A DNA stretch of 64,000 nucleotides. Source: Stictocephala bisonia. Taxonomy: Eukaryota; Arthropoda; Insecta; Hemiptera; Membracidae. A model generated the notes under the pieces. That model did not search any database, was not told the DNA's origin, and saw only the letters and a program-made list of their open reading frames with translations. The stretch lies in contig JAQJVL010000568.1 in NCBI GenBank assembly GCA_035578905.1, positions 486,264 through 550,263 on the forward strand, written 5' to 3'. Position 1 is the stretch's first letter. Each line of letters starts with the position of its first letter. Positions 58,501-64,000 of this stretch are shown piece by piece. The position numbers and the translations under genes were made by a program.

Positions 58501-61345
58501 TTATTAAAGTTGACTGTACCTTAAAATGAGTAATTTATTAGTAGACCAGTTTTCCATGGGTTTACAGATTTCGTAGAATCCTAGTCCCGAATTATTGGTC
58601 TGATAATGACTTAATTGACAAGCTTCACCAAGCTGCCCTACACAACATCCGGACCCTGACTTCAAGTGTCCACGTCTATAACAACCATTGAGTGTACGTC
58701 ATTAAAAGGCCCGAGCTTAGAACTATCGTCTACAATATCCACAACAATGATACCTGCGTTGTTATACTTCCTCAAATTATAACCACATATTGTTGTTGTA
58801 CTTGCTAAAATCACTTTGACAATTACTAGCTTTATTATTGATAAAGTTAAATATTATACCTTAATATTTTGTTTTAAAAAACACACTGTTATACCATGCG
58901 TTTCGTAATGCTATGATGAGGATCTGTTTTGAGTAATATTGGCATGCTTATTATTGTATCAAGATAAATGTGAAGTATTTTCTATAACACATATAATTTA
59001 TCATGCATTCCAGAGGACTTTCATTGAACCTCTGGAAAGTAAATTTGAAAATTGAAAGTAATTTTGGCGTTACTGTTAGGTTTATGTTTTAATAGTTATA
59101 ATTTAGTAATAAATGAGACGTAATCAGAGTTTTTTTATTATATTAGGCATCAAACATAATTTATAAGCACAACAGACTGGTAATATAAAATAAATTAAAT
59201 AATTTTCAAAATACTGTTGTTAAAAATGTGAAAATCCTAAAGGAGAATATTTTAGATTAAACCTTAAATAATTTTTGTTTCAGGTATGTGGATTTGGCTA
59301 CACAAAAGAGTGTGGACGTGCATGTTCTAATTTTAGTGACAATTTGTTACATACCACCGGTACTGTTGTCAAAACCGATGACTGTTTAGTGGCCTTGAAT
59401 TTAAAAGACAAATCAGCTTTTCACACCCTGACCTCAGACAAATTTTGTATTGGGAATGGCACAGGTTAGTATCTCCTTCATACTGAATTATGTATTATAA
59501 CATTATATTAAAATACTAGGTTACACCCCTGCATGCTTCGCGTGCCAAGTGCCTTAACATTTCATGTCAGTGAGTCAGTGAATGAGTCACTACATCGAGC
59601 TTTATAGTATGTAAATTTACTCAAGTCTAGTTTTGAAAATTAAGTTATTAGGGCCTACAAGTAAAGTTGTCCAATAGGCATAACATTCAGCAGAGAAACA
59701 TAATGGTCGATGATTCAAACTCATTCATGTCGAGTTCAAATACTATCTCGATTTTATTATTAGATATTTTAAGTTTCTTACTAGTTTAGGCTTATCGATT
59801 ATCACAATTACATTTGATCGTAAATTTGTTATTATCAATTTGGTATTAATATCCCACGTAGTGACAAATTGAATTCATTGTTAAACTTTTGTTTTAGAAA
59901 ATGATAGCCGTTGGTAGAGCCAACTAGTGACGTATCATCAGCAAGAGAAACGTTTTACATTCATATGATTACAATGATTTCCTTTTATTTTTTCATAAGG
60001 AAAATATTTAGTGACCCAATATTGTTAACACATTATCAGCATAGACTTGATAACATTTAGGAGATATTTTTCTTGACCTGAGATATAAAAAAAAGCACTA
60101 GTATAAACAGCACTAGTAATCAGTCATGATTTCTCTCTTTGTTTCTAGAAGTTTCTTGATCTTTAAGGCCAATTTCATATAATTTATCTCAATTTGTAAA
60201 TATTTTTCGTCATTTATTTTACATAACCTTTTTTTGGATTTTATAAATTTCTCTACAGATTACTTTTACAACACATCATTTTTGTTTACTAATCATGTAT
60301 TGATTCGGCTATGAGTTGGACCATAGAAAAACACATGACAAATTAATCTAAAAAATTCCTTTTATAATTGCATTAGTGGCTGTAGAAGAAAATAAAGCGT
60401 TCTGTTATTATTTACCTCGTTATTATTATTTATTATAATAATTCCGTTATTATTTACCATTATTTACTCCAAGTTGATCATTTTTGGATCAGTATCCCAT
60501 TTCGTACGTACCTAATTCAAAGAGGAACTTGGGTCTAATTTTGCGAATAACTATAGATCTTAATGGAAAGCAAACTTGTTTAACACTGTTTAAGTCTTTG
60601 TTTAAAATTCATCAGGAGTATACCACTGTAATTTTTAATTTGAACTTGGAAATTACTAAAATTACTAGCAAAACTAGATATTTTGACAAACCCAGATTAT
60701 CATATTGTAACTGACTTGTTATTGTTTCAAAATGTGTGTTAAACCCAAACTGGTTTTGTTCTTGGGTCTTATAATTTTGGACAGATTTTAATTAGCCAGT
60801 GGGAAGATTAGTTGGGTTTTGGATGATGGAAGCACTCTTGACCCATAATTAAAATCATTAAAAGATTATCGATCGGATAGTGGTGTATTATTATAAATAT
60901 ATCTCGTTCACATCATCAAACAGACTTACTATTAAAATAATCTTTATGTTACACTTGTAATTTAAATATAATTATTCTGAGCTGTACACAGATTTCGAAG
61001 TTCCTAGGTTTTTTGGACCTGGAAGTTACAAGTCATCTGTTTTTTGAAAAGTATTCTTTATAATTATTATAATTAAGTAAAAAAATATTTAATAAAATAT
61101 AAATATCCAGTAAACTTGATTTTAGTAATAATATATTTCATAATATTTCAGTGTCAGTGGTTCAGAGTGGAGACAGTGGAGGAGGCTTCACTCTCACCTA
61201 CAGAGGCCTTCACTACGTCACAGGGGTGGTCAGCATCAAGTTACTAAGATATAGAGGGAAAGTCTTTAAGTACAGTTTCGGTGGATTTACCAATATATCC
61301 ATGCACATGGATTGGATTAAAGACAATCTCAATGACGATAGCTGA
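46529..61345 (+). CDS. Gene B: paralog of gene A, YWTD propeller / EGF / S1A protease, 10 exons, 630 aa
   Basis: Spliced CDS: 46529-46571, 47794-47995, 49686-49949, 51373-51742, 53486-53657, 55398-55562, 57262-57392, 58127-58297, 59284-59464, 61152-61345 (1893 nt including the stop). Phases are identical to gene A, all introns are GT..AG, and the frame is open from ATG to TGA. The domain order is the same. Triad H408, D469, S575; activation IVNG begins at residue 366 after QQPT; EGF with six Cys. Net difference from A is one residue shorter in exon 1 and one longer in each of exons 3 and 4. It lies about 22 kb downstream of gene A in the same orientation, so the pair arose by tandem duplication. 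Introns do not align with those of A, so the duplication is not recent. A secreted cascade protease is inferred. Confidence 0.89.
47794..47995 (+). CDS. Gene B exon 2: N-terminal three-Cys segment
   Basis: Acceptor GTTTTAG, donor GTAAGT, 202 nt as in gene A. It encodes ANCIKFFVKKNTVACTLEY and ends VNTLKG. All three cysteines are conserved with A, with many substitutions between them. Confidence 0.88.
48465..49090 (-). mobile_element. LINE 3' end (jockey/CR1-like), intron 2 of gene B
   Basis: Read on the minus strand, 48765-49090 encodes the tail typical of non-LTR reverse transcriptases: IFKLANGIVDCSSLLARLNF, NVPHPASRFRALFS and MMRLCNTLPDHVDL. At least one stop or frame break is present upstream of the 77-codon open part. 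The 3' side ends in an ATGAAATCAAATCAAATAAA-type tail. It is 5' truncated and inactive. Confidence 0.6.
49091..49227. repeat. 59-bp-arm inverted repeat at the truncated end of the LINE
   Basis: TGAATACGGAACAAGATATG through ACAGTAACCTTAAAA is mirrored after an ~18-bp loop. The left arm continues the LINE coding sequence and the right arm is its inverted copy. Confidence 0.85.
49490..49575. repeat. Family G minisatellite fragment, intron 2 of gene B
   Basis: GGGTTGGTGGGTCAGTACTA and one further decayed unit, clearly related to the 36-bp unit in intron 3 of gene A. Confidence 0.6.
49686..49949 (+). CDS. Gene B exon 3: first clear YWTD-type blade
   Basis: Acceptor ATTCAAG, donor GTAAAT, phase 2 at both ends. 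It encodes VVDWIHNKVYFVMD, the LDLR class B signature, and ends IDPYR. It is one codon longer than in gene A. Confidence 0.89.
51373..51742 (+). CDS. Gene B exon 4: main part of the YWTD-type propeller
   Basis: Acceptor TTTACAG, donor GTAAGT. It encodes RSNLDGTELKK, HNYEGDLLKEV and VNLDQTQSPL, the blade-turn motifs. The 3' half is nearly identical to gene A, and the 5' 60 bp is quite different. Confidence 0.9.
52310..52790. repeat. Family G minisatellite array, intron 4 of gene B
   Basis: Unit about 35-36 bp, CATACCACTGTGAGTATAGG plus GGTGGACAGGTGGGT, about 13 copies. It contains GGGTGGGTGGGTGGG at 52356-52370, a canonical G-quadruplex motif. Confidence 0.88.
53486..53657 (+). CDS. Gene B exon 5: propeller closure plus EGF-like module
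   Basis: Acceptor CTTACAG, donor GTAAGT. It encodes DARALRQKKDGKYLC and then the same six-Cys EGF-like module as in A. Only a handful of bases differ from A over the last ~150 nt. Confidence 0.92.
53848..53955. mobile_element. Foldback MITE family F, partial copy 4, intron 5 of gene B
   Basis: CACGTCAAGGTGTTATCTAA, AAACGTTTCATTC and GTGATGTGGCATCCTCAGTG follow one arm of the family. The second arm is missing. Confidence 0.6.
54640..55085. other. GC-rich unidentified island, intron 5 of gene B
   Basis: Noticeably GC-richer than its surroundings, including GACCGGGACGGGATCGCTCA and AGGGTCAGCCACGCTCGATG. There is no long ORF and no homology I can name. It looks like an inserted dispersed element. 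Confidence 0.3.
55170..55195. repeat. Perfect 26-bp palindrome, intron 5 of gene B
   Basis: GATCACATATAT, two bases, then its exact inverse. Confidence 0.8.
55398..55562 (+). CDS. Gene B exon 6: activation region and start of S1A domain
   Basis: Acceptor TTTTTAG, donor GTTGTA. It encodes TCGQSELTSLVQQPT|IVNG, FPWHAI and VCGGTLISSQVVLT. As in A, the residue before IVNG is Thr. Confidence 0.92.
57262..57392 (+). CDS. Gene B exon 7: catalytic His
   Basis: Acceptor CTGATAG, donor GTAAGT, 131 nt as in A. It encodes AAHCVTKSCFACTPP with catalytic H408 and the extra CFAC pair, then LGKTNRAWSLKEPYETRHR. Confidence 0.9.
57960..58045. repeat. Family G minisatellite fragment, intron 7 of gene B
   Basis: About two units with GGTGGGTGGGTGGG at 57976-57989 and GAATACCACTAGACTTGTAC, about 80 bp before the exon 8 acceptor. 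Confidence 0.7.
58127..58297 (+). CDS. Gene B exon 8: catalytic Asp
   Basis: Acceptor ATTCAG, donor GTACGT, 171 nt. It encodes FANDIALLFLDSPVSVNGH and MPACLDYNL. Nearly identical to A, including about 10 bp of intron beyond the donor. Confidence 0.93.
58590..58750 (-). mobile_element. SINE family S, partial copy 3, intron 8 of gene B
   Basis: TTGGTCTGATAATGACTTAA, GTGTCCACGTCTATAACAAC and GTCTACAATATCCAC follow copy 2 (30480-30670) in the same orientation, with decay. Confidence 0.5.
59284..59464 (+). CDS. Gene B exon 9: S1A C-terminal barrel
   Basis: Acceptor TTGTTTCAG (an ordinary pyrimidine-rich site, unlike A), donor GTTAGT. It encodes VCGFGYTKECGRAC and DKFCIGNGT. No duplicate exon relics are visible upstream. 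Confidence 0.92.
59515..59605. mobile_element. Truncated relative of the 27655 repeat, intron 9 of gene B
   Basis: TACACCCCTGCATGCTTCGC, GTGCCAAGTGCC and CAGTGAGTCAGTGAATGAGT recall the head and tail of the larger copy. Confidence 0.3.
61152..61345 (+). CDS. Gene B exon 10: catalytic Ser and C-terminus
   Basis: Acceptor ATTTCAG; stop TGA 61343-61345. It encodes VVQSGDSGGG with catalytic S575 and ends MDWIKDNLNDDS. It has no cysteine, as in A. The last eight codons are also the start of a 58-bp tandem repeat that continues downstream. Confidence 0.92.
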
Positions 61346-61668
61346 AATAAACAAACAAACGAACATTTTGTTTATTAAAGACAATCTCAATGACGATAGG
61401 TGAAATAAACAAACAAACGAACATCTTGTTTATTAAAGACAATCTCAATGACGATAGCTGAAATAAACAAACAAACGAAAATTTTGTTTATTAAAGAAAA
61501 TCTCAATGAAGATAGCTGAAATAAAAAAACAAACGAACATTTTGTTTATTAAAGTCAATCTCAATTACGATAGCTGAAATAAACAAACAAACGAACATTT
61601 TGTTTATTAAAGACAATCTCAATGACGATAGCTGAAATAAACAAACAAACGAACATTTTGTTTATTAT
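61322..61668. repeat. 58-bp minisatellite overlapping the stop codon of gene B, 6 units
   Basis: Units start at 61322, 61380, 61438, 61496, 61554 and 61612 with GACAATCTCAATGACGATAG CTGAAATAAACAAAC. Unit 1 is the last eight codons plus stop of gene B and its first 3' UTR bases. Each unit has a 9-10 bp inverted repeat (AATAAACAA / TTGTTTATT) and an AATAAA. Confidence 0.95.
61346..61351 (+). promoter_or_regulatory. Candidate poly(A) signal of gene B, copied in each 58-bp repeat
   Basis: AATAAA sits directly after the TGA. The same hexamer recurs in most of the following 58-bp units, giving several alternative signals. Confidence 0.4.
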
Positions 61669-62117
61669 TTTATATGTACCTTTCTGATAAAGTTAAAAAC
61701 ACCCCACAAATTACCTAATGGATATATTGTATTTATGCATGTACACTGAATAAATGTAATTCCAAAAATACTAATATCCCAAACAGGTAATTTTGTTTTA
61801 AGTAGTAAACACACTTTTTGTGATATATTTGTAAAAACTATGAAATCATAAACAATAAAACTTAGCAATAAATTACTTTCAGTAGGTAGATAAACTATAG
61901 GATACAAATTTATTAAAGGCCAATACAATTGGCATATTAAGTAAAATGTGTAACAAAGCAGACGTTAATTTTAAGATTGTACTAGAAAATCCAACATTGC
62001 ATTGTATAATGTATATAGCTTATTTAAGTGTGATATTTTCCCTTGACTATTGTTAGTCTGAAAGATAAAAGCTTTGAATTGACAGACTAATAAGGGAACA
62101 ATTAAAAGATCCTATGT

Positions 62118-62360
62118 TATTTTTTTTTTTTATTTTTTTTTTTTTTTTACATTTTGTAAGAGTTACAATCGTCGTCAGTCACAACATTAGCTATGGTATA
62201 AAATAAACAAACTTTTGAAGTAAACCAATATCAGATAACCTAAAGCTAGTACTAGATATGAATTAAATATGACCAGGCAAACCGCACCATCTGGTCTCTT
62301 TGGTCGGTTGCAAGGAGCAATTTTCATAGTAAAGACCAAGTTAGTGACTGATGGATCAGT
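62118..62360 (-). mobile_element. Possible minus-strand retroposon 3' end
   Basis: A T-rich tract at 62119-62150 is followed by sequence whose complement reads GACGACGATTGTAACTCTTA CAAAATGTA before the poly(A), like a LINE or SINE 3' end. There is no coding remnant. Confidence 0.3.
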
Positions 62361-64000
62361 AATTTAAAGCTTAGAGAAATGCTATTCGATAAATTAGCTT
62401 TAACTTATTTAGCAACATAATATAACACTAAAAGGATACTATTTAGAAGCAACGAAGGCTAGCAAAAAACAATTATAATGTACTTACACAATTTATTAAA
62501 TGACAAAACACAATCTAATTTTAATGATAAGGGAAATAAGCCTAATTATTATTTTCTAAAATTGTACTTTAATCTAATACATTTTTCTTGAGTGACGTCC
62601 AATTTTTTTTATAGTATCACTTCTATAATACTTTTACGAAAAACGAACCCACCCACCTACAATTTTATTTTAATCACTTATTATGTTACAATAAACAAGT
62701 GACTGGCTACACAGTTATAATATATTTCAACACCGTGAGCATTATCTGCACGTTGATATGTATAAAAGTATGTATATATATACAATCATAGAAGAACTAA
62801 GGACATTATATATCAACAATTCCACTAGAGAAACACCATCACAATATAATCCGAATGGCTACCTCCCAAACGCCCATCAAAAACGCATTAAGCATTAAAT
62901 AACAGACATAGAGTTAGAATATTCATGGGCTTTGAAACACGTACCTTAAAACACACGAACATTCAGGTATCAAATCGGCTCAATGCAACATCTAAAAGTA
63001 CAATCACACATAAAATCTAGTCTGGTTCTAATCTTCAAACATTAAAATGGTTTATCTGGCCAAACTGTAAATTCAATTAAAGTAACACGTTTAGGGTCTC
63101 TGCTTTGCTTAGATTCGTTCAAAATAGCTTTATTTGATTAATGAATCTTATTATTATTATAAATTAAAAACGATAATTAATAGTTATTATGTATCTTTTA
63201 TTGATCGTTTGCCTTTTAAAAGACTTCAAATAATATGCAGCTCAACTCTTAGTGGTTAATACTCAGCTGTAGAAATAAATATAATCGTATGACTTTAGAA
63301 TATAATGAAAAAGTATGATAAAAATATCCATCAATGTAGTTTTGCTTTATATTTTAGTATACTTATAATAAGAAAATAAACCTATGTGGGAGTTAAAGTT
63401 TATGATATTATTTATTAAAACAATGTTATAGAATGTACGCAGAAATTATTTAATATAATTTTTTTATAAGTGTAAACTATAAGCATAAACTAACTATCTC
63501 AACTGCTTTTTCATAACAAAAGAAGGTATCAATTATTTTGATAGACTTAGTTAATTACTTCATGTTTGTAAAAAGCTATATAAAACAAATAATAGTTATA
63601 CATTTGTTGAATCTCTTTACTTAATATTGCCTCCTTAATTATTTTATTTTCTGGTTAAATATTGTAATTATTAACTGGTATTCATGTCCCATGCCTCTCC
63701 TGTGAGTGGAAAGCGGCACACATAAGGGCCAATCCAGAAGCTCTTAGATGGTGCGGTAAAAGTAGTTCTTTGTTTGTAGTTGGAGTCAGAATATTTTCAC
63801 GTTAAGGTCAAGCTTCCTGAATATTTCAGAATTGGGTATCAAGCCCGAAGTTCAGTTCATGGTTTGAAACCTCTCAAATTGAAGTGGAATCATAAATAAA
63901 TACCCTTGAGTGTTAGTGTAGTAGAATAGTGGCTACATATAGTAACAGTCTAAAGTAAGTCTGTGTCAGTGGCATTGTGGTCCTTGGTATTCAGCCTGAA
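62361..64000. other. Non-genic AT-rich stretch
   Basis: No supported gene, RNA or repeat. The last 300 bp is slightly GC-richer without a recognisable feature. Confidence 0.4.

Overview
The window reads as AT-rich nuclear DNA of an invertebrate animal, most likely an arthropod. It has spliced genes with GT..AG introns, poly-pyrimidine/AG acceptors, mariner, LINE, SINE and foldback relics, and many minisatellites. The species cannot be fixed from sequence alone. No bacterial-style operon, rRNA, tRNA gene or CRISPR array was seen.

The core is a head-to-tail pair of paralogous ten-exon genes on the + strand. Gene A covers 24481-39023 (629 aa) and gene B covers 46529-61345 (630 aa). I assembled both by matching splice sites and reading frame. 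All ten exons are present in both, in the same order and with the same intron phases, and both frames stay open from a signal-peptide ATG to a stop. The predicted product is secreted. In order it has a signal peptide, a three-cysteine N-terminal segment, an LDL-receptor class B (YWTD-type) beta-propeller, one six-cysteine EGF-like module, and an S1A serine protease domain with an intact His/Asp/Ser triad. The GDSGGG active-site context and the FCxGxGT motif recall the arthropod modular serine protease (ModSP/HP14) group. Those proteins carry LDLa and Sushi modules rather than a YWTD propeller. The S1 pocket is atypical and the residue before the activation IVNG is not basic. An upstream, self-activating or pattern-recognition protease of an immune or clotting cascade is a reasonable inference, but it is unproven.

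Layout. 1-24480: no supported host gene; a mariner relic, a tRNA-type SINE, a probable Tc1/mariner-like MITE, a 63-bp minisatellite, a 114-bp tandem repeat split by a foldback MITE, a 33-bp minisatellite, and one weak candidate exon. 24481-39023: gene A, whose introns hold a foldback MITE, an RTE/SINE-like relic, a SINE plus gypsy-integrase relic, a G-rich 36-bp minisatellite, a Z-DNA-type tract, relics of exon 9, and a 0.35-kb duplication. 39024-46528: spacer with a 2.8-kb array of a 171-bp satellite. 46529-61345: gene B, whose introns hold a LINE 3' end with a foldback, G-rich minisatellites and partial SINE and MITE copies. 61346-64000: a 58-bp minisatellite that begins inside the last codons of gene B, then mostly featureless AT-rich DNA.

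The two paralogs have unalignable introns. Some exons (5, 8, 10 and the 3' part of 4) remain nearly identical, while others (1, 2, 3, 7) have diverged strongly. This mosaic, the unusual domain combination and the atypical active site are the most interesting content of the window.
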